A model generated the notes under the pieces. The model saw only the letters and a program-made list of their open reading frames with translations. It ran no database searches and was not told the DNA's origin. The position numbers and the translations under genes were made by a program. Of a DNA stretch of 64,000 nt, positions 28,135 to 37,522 are shown piece after piece (positions within the stretch are counted from its first letter, which is position 1; each line of letters opens with the position of its first letter). Source of the DNA: an uncultured Lachnospiraceae bacterium. Its GTDB lineage: Bacteria > Bacillota > Clostridia > Lachnospirales > Lachnospiraceae. The stretch is from assembly GCA_910584915.1 (NCBI GenBank), contig CAJUDM010000001.1:181592-245591 (forward strand), in the 5' to 3' direction.

Positions 28135-28740
28135 TTAGTCCTTTTTCATACTCCCGGTACCGCCCTCAACCACACCATCCTGCCTCAGCACACTGATAAA
28201 CGTTCCTAAAAAGCATCTCACATCAAACAGAAAACTGCATCTTTTCACATATTCACCGTCCAGCTTTGCCTTTACTGGAATCTCCAGTTCATCCCGCCCG
28301 TTGATCTGGGCCCACCCGGTTAATCCGGGCATCACATCATTGGCTCCGTATTTATCTCTCTCCTCTATCAGGTCATACTGGTTCCAGAGTGCAGGTCTCG
28401 GTCCGACCCATGCCATATCGCCCTTTATGATATTAAAAAGCTGGGGCAGTTCATCCAGGCTCGTCTTTCTCAAAAACTTTCCGACTTTTGTGATATAACT
28501 CTCAGGATTCTGCAAAAGATGCGTTGCCATATCTTTCGGCGTATCCGTCCTCATGGAGCGGAACTTGTAAATCTCAAACAATTCCTTATGCATCCCAACT
28601 CTTTTCTGTCTAAACAGCACCGGGCCTCTGCTCTCACATTTGACAGCTATGGAGATCAACAATAAGATCGGCGAAATAAGGATGGTCACAAAAACAGCCA
28701 TCAGCAACCCTATCGCCCGCTTTATTCCTTTTTGATACAT
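28135..28740 (-). CDS. Monotopic phosphoglycosyl transferase, PglC/EpsL-like chain initiator
   Basis: From ATG 28740 the protein is 201 residues, the normal size of small PGTs. It begins MYQKGIKRAIGLLMAVFV with one re-entrant hydrophobic segment, then SRGPVLFRQKRVG, YKFRSM, the catalytic Asp-Glu in TSLDELPQLFN, GDMAWVGPRPA and PGLTGWAQINGRD. An upstream extension to a TTG at 28806 has no homologous look and no good ribosome site. Together with the dehydratase (28965-30839) and SDR (27173-28087) it forms the usual set that loads a 6-deoxy-HexNAc-1-phosphate onto undecaprenyl phosphate. Confidence 0.92.
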   Translation of the reverse strand: MYQKGIKRAIGLLMAVFVTILISPILLLISIAVKCESRGPVLFRQKRVGMHKELFEIYKFRSMRTDTPKDMATHLLQNPESYITKVGKFLRKTSLDELPQLFNIIKGDMAWVGPRPALWNQYDLIEERDKYGANDVMPGLTGWAQINGRDELEIPVKAKLDGEYVKRCSFLFDVRCFLGTFISVLRQDGVVEGGTGSMKKD

Positions 28741-28820
28741 ATTCTCACTCTTTCTGTGATATTTTCTTTTCATCTCGCCAATCTGATATATCTCATCTGT
28801 TACCAATCAAAGAAATATCC

Positions 28821-29002
28821 AATCTGCACCAGTATATCTGCTTATCTATACTGAGACCAATCTGTACTTATATCTGCCTACGCATACCAGCATCAATCTG
28901 CACCTATATCTGCCCGCCCACAATACCATCAATCTGCATTGATATCCGTTCGTCCATGCTGTCATTAATCCCCGATCACATCCGTCTGTCCGTATTGATA
29001 AG
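28821..29002 (-). repeat. Five degenerate 36-38 bp tandem repeats spanning the dehydratase stop codon
   Basis: Units start at 28821, 28859, 28895, 28931 and 28967, each opening with AATCTG or AATCCC on the plus strand. The last unit is the final codons of the dehydratase gene, and the others lie beyond its stop. The coding end therefore appears to have been copied several times into the 158-bp gap before the next gene, then diverged. Confidence 0.7.
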
Positions 29003-30839
29003 TTGGAACTATCCTCTGCACCAACTCTCTCACCACTGCTTCCTCTCCGTTTGCAGCCTCTCCAAGTTTATATAGATCTTCCTCAAACTGCTCTTCATTG
29101 ATCTCGATGGGCTTTCCGATATGGATCATATGGTTATCCGTATCCTGCAGGCCTTCTTCATCCATCAGCATTTCTTCGTAAAGTTTCTCCCCCGGCCTAA
29201 GCCCTGTAAATGTGATCATAATATCCTCATTAGGAGTATACCCCGACAGTCTGATCAGATTCACCGCCAGATCATATATCTTTACCGGCTCTCCCATATC
29301 CAGCACAAATATCTCACCGCCTTTGGCATAGGCGCCCGCCTGCAGGACAAGGGAGACTGCTTCCGGTATTGTCATAAAATAGCGAATGATATCCGGGTGG
29401 GTGACCGTTACAGGACCGCCCTGCTCTATCTGCTTCTTAAACAGCGGAATCACACTGCCGTTGCTGCCGAGCACGTTGCCGAATCTCACCGCCACAAACT
29501 CCGTATCATAGCGGTTGTTGAATGTCTGAATGATCATCTCACAGATCCGTTTGGAGGCTCCCATGATATTGGTCGGATTCACCGCCTTATCTGTGGATAT
29601 CATCACAAACCGTTTCACGCCGTTTTCTCCTGCAGCCCGTGCGGTTTTCAACGTGCCGAACACATTGTTTTTGATCGCCTCATTCGGGCTCACCTCCATA
29701 AGCGGCACATGCTTGTGCGCCGCCGCATGATAGACGATATCCGGCTTGTACGTCTGAAAAATATCGTTCATCCGGTTTGTATTCCGCACCGATGCGATCA
29801 ACACCACCAGATCCAGATTTGGATAATTGTGCTTTAACTCCTGCTGGATCTCATAGGCATTATTCTCATAAATATCCACAATGACCAGCTTTTTCGGCTT
29901 ATGCCCGGCAATCTGGCGGCACAGCTCGCTTCCTATCGAACCGCCTCCGCCGGTCACCAAAACCGTCTGATCCTTCACATACCGCAGAATGGAATCCACA
30001 TCGACCCTGATCGGATCTCTCCCCAGCAGATCCTCCACGTCGACATCGCGCAGGTTGTTCAGGCTCACCTCCTCGTTCACAAGCTGATACATTCCCGGCA
30101 GTGTCTGAAGGCGGCACCCGGTCTCGCTGCATATATTGACAATGTCCCTGATGACCAGCTTAGACGCTGACGGCATGGAAATAATGATTACATCGATATC
30201 ATACCGTCTCGCGAGCTCCACGATGTCGTCCCTGTTTCCCATAACCCTGACACCCTGTATAAATCTGCCCTTTTTATCAGGGGAATCATCCACCAGACAC
30301 TTTACTGTCATATGCAGATAATTGCTGGAGACGATCTCTTTGATCAGCATATTGGCAGCCTCACCCGCCCCGACGATCATAACGTTCTGCCCGATTCTCT
30401 TGTTCAGAATTTTTTTCTTTGCCGTCCGCAGAAACCGGTAGGAAAATCTGCTGGCTACAGTGAGCATGATAAAAAACATCGCAAACAGAAACGGATAGCT
30501 TCTGGGCGTGCGGTATCCTAATATACGCATACCAATGAACTGGAATAGTGCCACCAAAAAGCTTGCCGCCACAGAATTCTGCATCTCAGTCACGCTGGCA
30601 TATTCCCACAAACTGTGATACAGACGTAAAACATAAAAAAGTAACAACATTGTCACAATATTAACCGGAATATATCTTAACACAGAATCCAGAAATTCCG
30701 GTGTGATAAGCTGCCAGTTCAGGTCATACCGGAGCGCTAATGCCAGCAGCCCTGATATAATCACCGCAATAATATCATAAGTTATTAAAAACAATCTTCT
30801 ATACAGAAGAATATGTTTTGTTTCCTTTGGTAAACTCAT
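28965..30839 (-). CDS. Membrane-anchored UDP-GlcNAc 4,6-dehydratase (CapD/PglF/EpsC type)
   Basis: A 624-residue protein. Four N-terminal helices (about residues 12-130) anchor it; a first Rossmann domain follows (VMIVGAGEAANMLIKEI), and the catalytic SDR domain starts near residue 290 with LVTGGGGSIGSELCRQI. HAAAHKHVPLME, MISTDKAVNPTNIMGASKR (Met-x3-Lys in place of Tyr-x3-Lys, as in this family) and FGNVLGSNGSVIPLF are all present. It makes UDP-4-keto-6-deoxy-HexNAc on the inner membrane face. Its length is normal. Its 3' end has been copied into the degenerate tandem repeats that follow. Confidence 0.95.
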   Translation of the reverse strand: MSLPKETKHILLYRRLFLITYDIIAVIISGLLALALRYDLNWQLITPEFLDSVLRYIPVNIVTMLLLFYVLRLYHSLWEYASVTEMQNSVAASFLVALFQFIGMRILGYRTPRSYPFLFAMFFIMLTVASRFSYRFLRTAKKKILNKRIGQNVMIVGAGEAANMLIKEIVSSNYLHMTVKCLVDDSPDKKGRFIQGVRVMGNRDDIVELARRYDIDVIIISMPSASKLVIRDIVNICSETGCRLQTLPGMYQLVNEEVSLNNLRDVDVEDLLGRDPIRVDVDSILRYVKDQTVLVTGGGGSIGSELCRQIAGHKPKKLVIVDIYENNAYEIQQELKHNYPNLDLVVLIASVRNTNRMNDIFQTYKPDIVYHAAAHKHVPLMEVSPNEAIKNNVFGTLKTARAAGENGVKRFVMISTDKAVNPTNIMGASKRICEMIIQTFNNRYDTEFVAVRFGNVLGSNGSVIPLFKKQIEQGGPVTVTHPDIIRYFMTIPEAVSLVLQAGAYAKGGEIFVLDMGEPVKIYDLAVNLIRLSGYTPNEDIMITFTGLRPGEKLYEEMLMDEEGLQDTDNHMIHIGKPIEINEEQFEEDLYKLGEAANGEEAVVRELVQRIVPTYQYGQTDVIGD

Positions 30840-30876
30840 TTTTACAGCCTTTCCTTTGTGCTGCCTGCCATCACAG

Positions 30877-32514
30877 TCATATCATTCTTTTACCGGCTAA
30901 CCATGTGTCTTTCCCATTATCTATAAACACATTTTTGTTATAATTCTCAGGGATCAAGAATCTCGGCACAAAAAACGCCAGCAGAAGTATCATCTGTCCC
31001 GGATACCAGGTTGCCTCAAACAGTCCAAATAAACCAAAAAATACAAGATACAACAAACAGCACATTGCATTTTCATTTTTATGAATCACATCTTTGATGC
31101 TATTCAAAACAAGCCGGATCAACACTATCAAAAATAGAACGGCCGACGGTATTCCATAATAATACCAAAATTGAACAAACATATTCTGAGCATGCCAAAC
31201 ATAAAATCCAAACCCTATATCATGCCCCTCCGAAGAGATGTGTCCTGTCATATTTCCATTCTTCAAATAGAATTCCCAATAGCCTATTCTTCCTAATACA
31301 GACGAAAATTCCTGCAATACCTCAGAATCTTTTTCATAACTTTTTCCGACTATTGTAATAGTATCAGCAGCCCGTACAACAATCATTCCACCCCGGTATT
31401 TTCCCAGAACGGCATCAATATAAGGTTTCACTCTTTCCGTGATACCTGCCGAAAACTCCTCCCATGAGACAAACTTTTCAGAATCCCAAGAATCCCAGGA
31501 ATGCACTCTTTCTTCGCTATATTCTCCCTCGTACCACACCGGATGGTGAAACATCGGCGGAAGATACCTGACTGTTCCGTATGTCACAGGAATACAGATA
31601 AACACAACTGCCAGATACAATACCAGCTTCTCCAACACCCTGCCTGCCTTATATTCCAAATAGTGGAAATCCGCGAATATCACATAAAAAAATCCTACAG
31701 CTATCATAGATATCCAGGCTGTTTTACTGATCGTTAAAACGCTGAAGGCCGTCAGCGCGCCGACAAATATAAAACAAAGTATCTCTTTCCATTTTTTATC
31801 GTGATCCCTGCGGATATCAAATAATTTTATTAATAACGCTATCCATACGATACCGTAAAACATGGCATTAATATTACAGTTCGCATAAATCCCGCAGTAT
31901 CTGTGATGCGGATCGTCAAACGGCCTGAATACAAACGCCGCTCCCTGTAATAAAAAGAATGCTGCGATAATACCGTTCAACATTCCTTTTCTTAAAGCTT
32001 TCAGATCTTCTCCGTCATATTCCGTATGATAAAAAAGCCCGAACATCACCAGATACCATCCAGGCCACACATCTTCATTTACCGAAAACAGCATCCAGAG
32101 CAGCATTATTCCGGCAAGAATCTCAGTTTTGGAAAAACGCAGTTTCTTTGTCTTATAGACAGCCACATCCAGAAACATTTTTATCGCAAAAATACCAAGA
32201 AACCAGACATTGAGAACCGCTGTCAGAAGCTTGTCCCGATAAATCGCCTCCTGATGAAGGCTCCACCAGTAATAAGAAACTGGCAACGCAATAACGCAAA
32301 TGGCAGAATATATTAAATACACCGGCTTTATAAACTCTTTGGGCGAGTATGCGCTGAATAAAATAACAGCCATCACCACTCCTGTCATATTCACAGTCCA
32401 TGCCCATGTGGATCCCACCTGACTTCCTCTGGTCCAGTCAATGATCATCAATGCAATAAAGCAGAGCATATACAGAGTCTGCTTATTTATAACACGTTTT
32501 TTTATATAACACAT
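30877..32514 (-). CDS. Wzy/O-antigen ligase-like polymerase
   Basis: A 545-residue protein with about twelve helices and a large outer loop of roughly 130 residues between late helices. The loop is followed by FYVWHAQNMFVQFWYYYGIP, the hallmark H-N-x-F-x-Q-x-W-x-x-x-G element of WaaL/Wzy-type proteins. It would polymerise or ligate lipid-linked repeat units outside the membrane. GGGG sits 4 nt before the ATG. Immediately downstream is the dehydratase, so it probably belongs to the second module. It is distinct in sequence from the polymerase at 3652-4950. Confidence 0.82.
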   Translation of the reverse strand: MCYIKKRVINKQTLYMLCFIALMIIDWTRGSQVGSTWAWTVNMTGVVMAVILFSAYSPKEFIKPVYLIYSAICVIALPVSYYWWSLHQEAIYRDKLLTAVLNVWFLGIFAIKMFLDVAVYKTKKLRFSKTEILAGIMLLWMLFSVNEDVWPGWYLVMFGLFYHTEYDGEDLKALRKGMLNGIIAAFFLLQGAAFVFRPFDDPHHRYCGIYANCNINAMFYGIVWIALLIKLFDIRRDHDKKWKEILCFIFVGALTAFSVLTISKTAWISMIAVGFFYVIFADFHYLEYKAGRVLEKLVLYLAVVFICIPVTYGTVRYLPPMFHHPVWYEGEYSEERVHSWDSWDSEKFVSWEEFSAGITERVKPYIDAVLGKYRGGMIVVRAADTITIVGKSYEKDSEVLQEFSSVLGRIGYWEFYLKNGNMTGHISSEGHDIGFGFYVWHAQNMFVQFWYYYGIPSAVLFLIVLIRLVLNSIKDVIHKNENAMCCLLYLVFFGLFGLFEATWYPGQMILLLAFFVPRFLIPENYNKNVFIDNGKDTWLAGKRMI

Positions 32515-32575
32515 ATTTCCCCTGATCTATTATTTTTTGCAGTGTATAACATGTATTTCTCTTTTCCATATCCGG

Positions 32576-34789
32576 CTACAGCTCATACACCCAAACCCTG
32601 TAATAACTCTCCTGCGTCTCAAACACCCCAAACAATCTAAGCCCCAATCTCTCCGCATTCCCCTCCTCGATCTCCGCCGCCGAGAACAGATACTCACACC
32701 CCATCTCCCTCATCTTCCCTGTATCGAGTTCCAGCCGCTCATAACAGAAATCCGCGTCCTTCGCCAGATAGTAATAATTCTGGCTCTCCTCCGTAAAGAG
32801 ATAGCACCGGCTTCCCCAATCGTCAAAATATCCCTTCATCGCCGGACACTTTTCCAGTTCTTTCTCTATGATTTCCCGAAACTCGTGTTTATACTCCAGG
32901 CTATAGTTATTGGAATACCCGTCAATACAATAAAATCCCGCCTCCAGCGCCACCGCCGGGCACATTCCGAGACTGGCAACCCGATATTCCTCCTGGGACC
33001 GCCCCGTTTCCTCAAAAATCACCGCGGCGATCTCTCCCATCAGATCTTCCGCAAAATAGTCCGCCCAACTCATCAACCCCACACTGCAGTTATTTTTATA
33101 CTGGCTCTTATTCAATATCCAGATACTGTTCTGCCTGATATTCCACGCCGTCGGCACCAGCATGATGAGAATAACTGCGCCCGCAAGGATATCGCCTGAC
33201 AGCTTTGACACCCAGTCTCGATTGTCTGTACCTGACAGTTTCATCGCCTTATTCCGCATAGCTGCGCCTGGCTGCTTCAACGCCTTATCACTTGTGCCTG
33301 TGCCTGGCAGTTCCGACACCTTATTTTGTGCTCCTGTACCTGTCGTCTTCCGCCAAAAAAGAAAACTGCTCGTCTTTTCCGTTGTTTTTTCTGCCGCTTT
33401 CTCCGCTTTTTTCTTCCACCGGAGAAAATCATGATCCCGCCAGACAAGTCCCCCCGCCAGCCCTGCAGCGACATACCATGTCGTCGGAAAGATCCAGTAC
33501 ACACGCTGAGGCGCAAAGTAATGGAAAAACCCGCTTACACTGTTTCTGAAATCCACCACGATCTGCGATTGGCAAAAGCCGTAAAACAACGCCGTCAGTA
33601 TATTGATCAACAAGATCAGCGCCAGCCACAGGTACATACCGCGGCACTGCACTGCCTTATCCGTATCTTCCTTATTTATATCTGCCTTGCCTGTATCTTC
33701 TTTATCTATATCCGATTGGTCGTTCTCCGCAGATCCTCGCCACCGTTTGCCAACCCAGCACTTCCACTTCTTCCACCGAAACGCATAGAAAACTATAACA
33801 GCCACGATCGGCAAAATCAACTTTTGATGAAAGCTGAATGCATGCTGCGCGCTGTTCAGAAAAACATCCCGCACGCAACCCCAGAAATCGCCGTTCCCGG
33901 TGATCACCATCTCCTCCCGATGGCTGACATAACCGCCGCCTCCCAACAAAAGCTCTGAAAACAGGGAGAAATTCACCACTATATAAACCAGCAAAAGTTC
34001 CAGGCTTCCAAGCAGAAATAATCTGTTCCGCTTTCTGATTTCCGCCTTTCGGCATGCATTTTTCCCCTGTCCTTTTCCCTGCTCCGGCTCACCTCCAAAG
34101 CCTGTATCCTCCAAAACCGCTCCCAATGCCGCCTGCCCGGCGCGCTTCGGCAGATATCTGTCCCTCCGCAGCCATTTCACCAAAATCCACAGATCCACCA
34201 GAAAAACAAAGCCAATCGCCACATACCCGAGCAGCACCAGATTGGCGCCCAGAGCAAAATACAGGATAAGCAGCCCGTCTATTATAACATGTTTTTGTCT
34301 ATATAAACAGAGGAAAGCGTAAAATATTAACGGTCCCCCCACGATTGACAGCCCGTACACCGGCTGATACGGCAGAAACATAAACATCCCGCCGCACAAA
34401 AATCCTATCACCCCGCTGCCCGTCAGTTCCTTCACGCAGAGATACATCCCTGCATAAGCCGTCGCGACAACAATGATATACTGTATCATAAACGCCCAAA
34501 ATACTGGAAACAGTCTGTAAAGCGGTATAAAGAGGCACGCTGACACGCTCATCCCGCCCTTCGGCACCCCTCCCAGCATCTCCGGAAAGCTTTTCACATC
34601 GGAAAATAAATATTTTCCGTTCAATACATACGTAAACAATGTCTCATCCAGCTGATCATTGATCTCAAAGACACAGTCCTTCCCCAACAGAAAAAAATAG
34701 GAAAAGAAAACAACCAGAAGCGGCAGTACCATCCAGAGCAGGTTATTCAGTTTGGGAACGATATTTTGTTTGAACTTCCCCTGTTCCAT
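32576..34789 (-). CDS. Large polytopic membrane protein (DUF6044-like) with repeat-expanded loops
   Basis: A 737-residue protein. After the first helix there is DQLDETLFTYVLNGKYLF, then GGVPKGGMSVSACLF; I recall this combination from the DUF6044 group, but have not checked it. About eleven helices and a C-terminal outer domain follow. Three polar inner loops look expanded: a Gly/Arg-rich loop near 220-250, a DKEDTGKA-type ten-residue repeat near 360-380, and a four-unit twelve-residue repeat near 480-530. A GT-C-like role is likely from shape and context. AGAGG lies 5 nt before the ATG. Confidence 0.62.
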   Translation of the reverse strand: MEQGKFKQNIVPKLNNLLWMVLPLLVVFFSYFFLLGKDCVFEINDQLDETLFTYVLNGKYLFSDVKSFPEMLGGVPKGGMSVSACLFIPLYRLFPVFWAFMIQYIIVVATAYAGMYLCVKELTGSGVIGFLCGGMFMFLPYQPVYGLSIVGGPLIFYAFLCLYRQKHVIIDGLLILYFALGANLVLLGYVAIGFVFLVDLWILVKWLRRDRYLPKRAGQAALGAVLEDTGFGGEPEQGKGQGKNACRKAEIRKRNRLFLLGSLELLLVYIVVNFSLFSELLLGGGGYVSHREEMVITGNGDFWGCVRDVFLNSAQHAFSFHQKLILPIVAVIVFYAFRWKKWKCWVGKRWRGSAENDQSDIDKEDTGKADINKEDTDKAVQCRGMYLWLALILLINILTALFYGFCQSQIVVDFRNSVSGFFHYFAPQRVYWIFPTTWYVAAGLAGGLVWRDHDFLRWKKKAEKAAEKTTEKTSSFLFWRKTTGTGAQNKVSELPGTGTSDKALKQPGAAMRNKAMKLSGTDNRDWVSKLSGDILAGAVILIMLVPTAWNIRQNSIWILNKSQYKNNCSVGLMSWADYFAEDLMGEIAAVIFEETGRSQEEYRVASLGMCPAVALEAGFYCIDGYSNNYSLEYKHEFREIIEKELEKCPAMKGYFDDWGSRCYLFTEESQNYYYLAKDADFCYERLELDTGKMREMGCEYLFSAAEIEEGNAERLGLRLFGVFETQESYYRVWVYEL
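33195..33354 (-). repeat. In-frame 36-bp tandem repeats inside the 32576-34789 gene
   Basis: Four exact-length 36-bp units start at 33195, 33231, 33267 and 33303, each beginning CCTG(A/G) on the plus strand, followed by a partial fifth. They encode 12-residue units such as NKVSELPGTGTS and DKALKQPGAAMR. The reading frame is kept while sequence has diverged. Confidence 0.72.
33664..33719 (-). repeat. In-frame 30-bp repeat pair inside the same gene
   Basis: TATCTTCCTTATTTATATCT (33664 onward) recurs 30 bp later with few changes (33694 onward). It encodes two copies of a ten-residue acidic/basic unit, DIDKEDTGKA and DINKEDTDKA, in a loop between helices. Confidence 0.65.
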
Positions 34790-34797
34790 ACTTTCCT

Positions 34798-35793
34798 CTA
34801 TCTCACATTCCTCAAAAACCGATGGACCTTCCTTATCAGCACCGGCATCACGGAAAACAACAGAAGATACACCTTCTCTTTCTTCACCAACTCCCGGTTT
34901 CTTCGAATCTCTCCCCTGTTTTTCCTCAGATACCGGACTATCTCCCCATACTGCACATTTCCCTTCTTCATATCCTCTATCGGAACATGCAGCATATAAT
35001 CCAGCCGCTGGTACAATCCGAACCGCAGCGCTGTCTTCTCCAACCCCGGATAGTGTTTCCTCACAATCTCCGTCACCATATCCGCATTATCCACATTATC
35101 CCCATAGACGCGGGAAAATTTTGCCGCCGAACCGGTCCTCGTATTACTACCACTCTTATAAAATACATTGTAGACTCGCTCCGGGATACTGACGATCCCC
35201 TCTATCTCCGGCAGCATCTTCACCAGCACATGAAAATCCTCGTTCAGCTTTCCCTCCGGGAATCTGTATTTCCCAAAAAATGACGCATCTGTCAACTTTG
35301 TGCAGAAGGAACAGTCCCCCTTATGAAGCAGCAACTCCCGCATAAAGCTCTCACTGTCATATACCTCCCGCTCATCAGGCGGAACACAGATATCCGGCAG
35401 AAAGTTCCCCTCCTCATCGATCTCGCGCCGTCCTCCCTGCGCAATCGGCATTCCGGTCTCCCTCATCGCCCGATAGAGCTTCTCATACATGAACGGCTCT
35501 ATAAAATCGTCGCTGTCCACAAACCCCAGATACCTGCCCGCGGCTTCCCTAATCCCCAGATTCCGCGCCGAGGAAGAGCCGCCGTTTTCCTTGTGGAACA
35601 CACGAATCCTCTCATCCCTCTCTGCCAGCTCCTCCACCAGCTCCTCCGTCCCGTCGTCAGAGCCGTCGTCCACCAGCAGAACTTCCAGATTCTTCCACGT
35701 CTGAGCCAGAACAGAATCCACGCAACGCTCCAGATATTCTTTTATATTATAGACAGGAATGATAACGCTGATCAGGTCCTGTTGCTTCTCCAT
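34798..35793 (-). CDS. Glycosyltransferase family 2 (CpsI/EpsJ-like)
   Basis: A 331-residue GT-A enzyme. ATG 35793 has AGGAGA 8 nt upstream and is preferred to GTG 35826, which overlaps the preceding gene. ISVIIPVYNIKEYLERCV, LLVDDGSDDGTEELVEEL, GGSSSARNLGIREA and the metal motif GFVDSDDFIEPFMYE are clear. The C-terminal part has KLNEDFHVLVKMLPEIEG, where the ED is the usual catalytic region of this subgroup. No helices. It follows the broken AAA/PD-(D/E)XK gene. Confidence 0.9.
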   Translation of the reverse strand: MEKQQDLISVIIPVYNIKEYLERCVDSVLAQTWKNLEVLLVDDGSDDGTEELVEELAERDERIRVFHKENGGSSSARNLGIREAAGRYLGFVDSDDFIEPFMYEKLYRAMRETGMPIAQGGRREIDEEGNFLPDICVPPDEREVYDSESFMRELLLHKGDCSFCTKLTDASFFGKYRFPEGKLNEDFHVLVKMLPEIEGIVSIPERVYNVFYKSGSNTRTGSAAKFSRVYGDNVDNADMVTEIVRKHYPGLEKTALRFGLYQRLDYMLHVPIEDMKKGNVQYGEIVRYLRKNRGEIRRNRELVKKEKVYLLLFSVMPVLIRKVHRFLRNVR

Positions 35794-35822
35794 ATGCTCT
35801 CTCTCCTGCATCACTTTTTGTA

Positions 35823-37521
35823 TCACTTCTTATCTGACATGATCAAAACTGTTTTACCCTCAAACGCAAACCCATACCTTCTGATCCGCTCCTCCGAAAT
35901 CCCTTTATATTCCAGCAGCGTTTTATACTGCTGCCTCTCTATCTGGTCGAGCGCATCTCTAGCCGTATCCTCCAACGATGATTCCTCCCCCGGATCTCTG
36001 ACCTTGAATTCCATGATAACAGCGCAGTCTTCCTTTTCTCTCGGCTCCATCATCACATCATATCTTCCGAAACCACTCTCGCGATTTGAAGTTATAATAT
36101 AGCGATCTGCCAGTTCTACAGACAATCCCAGCAGAAATCCATGATAAAACCGTTCAGGTTCCGTGTAAGCCGAAGGCTTTTTCCCGCTGTCAAAAAAACT
36201 GAATGTTGTCAGTGCCACCTTATTTACATAGGCATTCATCGCCTTTACATCATCTTGCAGAAGAGCCCTGATAAATCCATTGTAGGATCCTTCCGAGCCG
36301 GAAAACCACTTTTTTATCATTTTCCGGAACATAATATACACTTCTTTGTTCGTCAGCGCCAGTTCGTATATATCCTCTCCCGTTGCTTCATTCAGCGTAT
36401 GGCTCTCCGCCTTCAGATACCCGCATGCCAGAAACAGGCTCCAGACAGCACTTTCATCCATATCCAACTCATCAAATATAACCTGTTCATCTATCTCCTT
36501 ATATAAATATTCCCCTTTCAGAAGCGTCTCCACAGACATCTTTATCTCAGCACTTCCCTCACGGATCAATTTATTTACCAGACTGTTACTGCTGGTGTTC
36601 ACCCAATACGTAGAAAACTGTTTCTTGTCCAGATAATTTATGATCGACCAGGGATTGTAGATATCTTTTCTCCGCCCGAAGGTAAATCCGTCGTACCATT
36701 CCTTTACATCCTGTCGCTTTGCATATAATCCGCACTCTTCTAACACTGTCATCACTTCTTCTTCCGTAAACCCAAAACAGTCCTCATATTTTTCAGACGT
36801 GGCGCTCACGACTTCCAGATTATTTAGATCGGAAAAAATGGACTCTTTGCTGACCCTGGTGATTCCCGTCATAACCGCCCTGTCCAGATACATGTTCGTC
36901 TTAAAAGTTGCGTTAAACAAACCTCTGATAAATTCTGCCATCTCCTCCCAATAACCACACACCCCCGCCTCCTGAAGAGGCGTATCATATTCGTCCAGCA
37001 GGATAATAACATTTTTCCCGTAATAGCGCGAAAGATAGCCCGATAAATTTTTCAAAGAATATGACGCTTCCGCTTCCGTCATTCCTGTGAAAACCTTTCT
37101 GAAAAACTCTGCCTCACTTTCTTTCAACGTTTCCGTCTTCAACAAAAAATCATGTCTGCTGTACACCTCTTTTATCAGCATATAAATCTTTTCCTTCGCC
37201 ATAGCAAACGTATCTGCCTTCACATCCGCAAAGCTCAAAAATATCACTGGAAAAGATCCCTGCAGTTTACGATACTTTTCATCCCTCCATATGGACAGTC
37301 CTTCGAACACTTCGCCCTGTTTCTCATATTCTGCCGAAAGAAATCTCTCCAGCATATTCAGATTCAACGTTTTCCCAAATCTTCTGGGTCTGGTGATCAG
37401 CGTCACATCATCTCCGCTTTCCCACCACCTTCGGATAAAATCGCTTTTATCTATAATACAGGTAATTATTACTTATCAATTTTTCAAAACTCTGGATACC
37501 TATTCCTATAGTTCTCGCCAT
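35823..37521 (-). pseudogene. AAA-ATPase-like/PD-(D/E)XK nuclease-family gene with a 5' frameshift
   Basis: Family members start with a conserved opening, and this gene has it: ATG 37521 gives MARTIGIGIQSFEKLISNNY and then reaches a stop. In the +1 frame from about 37455 the expected IDKSDFIRRWWESGDDVTLI follows and continues into the long frame. One extra T in TATTATAG (plus strand 37451-37462) explains the break. The rest is intact: Walker A RPRRFGKTLNL, Walker B-like VIILLDEYDTPL, arginine-rich GITRVSKESIFSDLNNL, and a C-terminal nuclease-like region with DVMMEPREKEDCAVIMEFKV (D...E-x-K). A GTG at 37406 could still give a 527-residue protein keeping Walker A. Function of the family is not established; it is common in Clostridia and Bacteroidetes. 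Confidence 0.85.
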
Positions 37522-37522
37522 A

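Noticed and set aside
28821..29002. CRISPR array
   Set aside because: The 36-bp units are directly adjacent and diverged with no unique spacers, and no cas genes are near.
29121..29837. Long plus-strand open frame (238 codons)
   Set aside because: It is antisense to the well-supported dehydratase, has no recognisable motifs and is rich in His/Arg as expected of a mirror frame.
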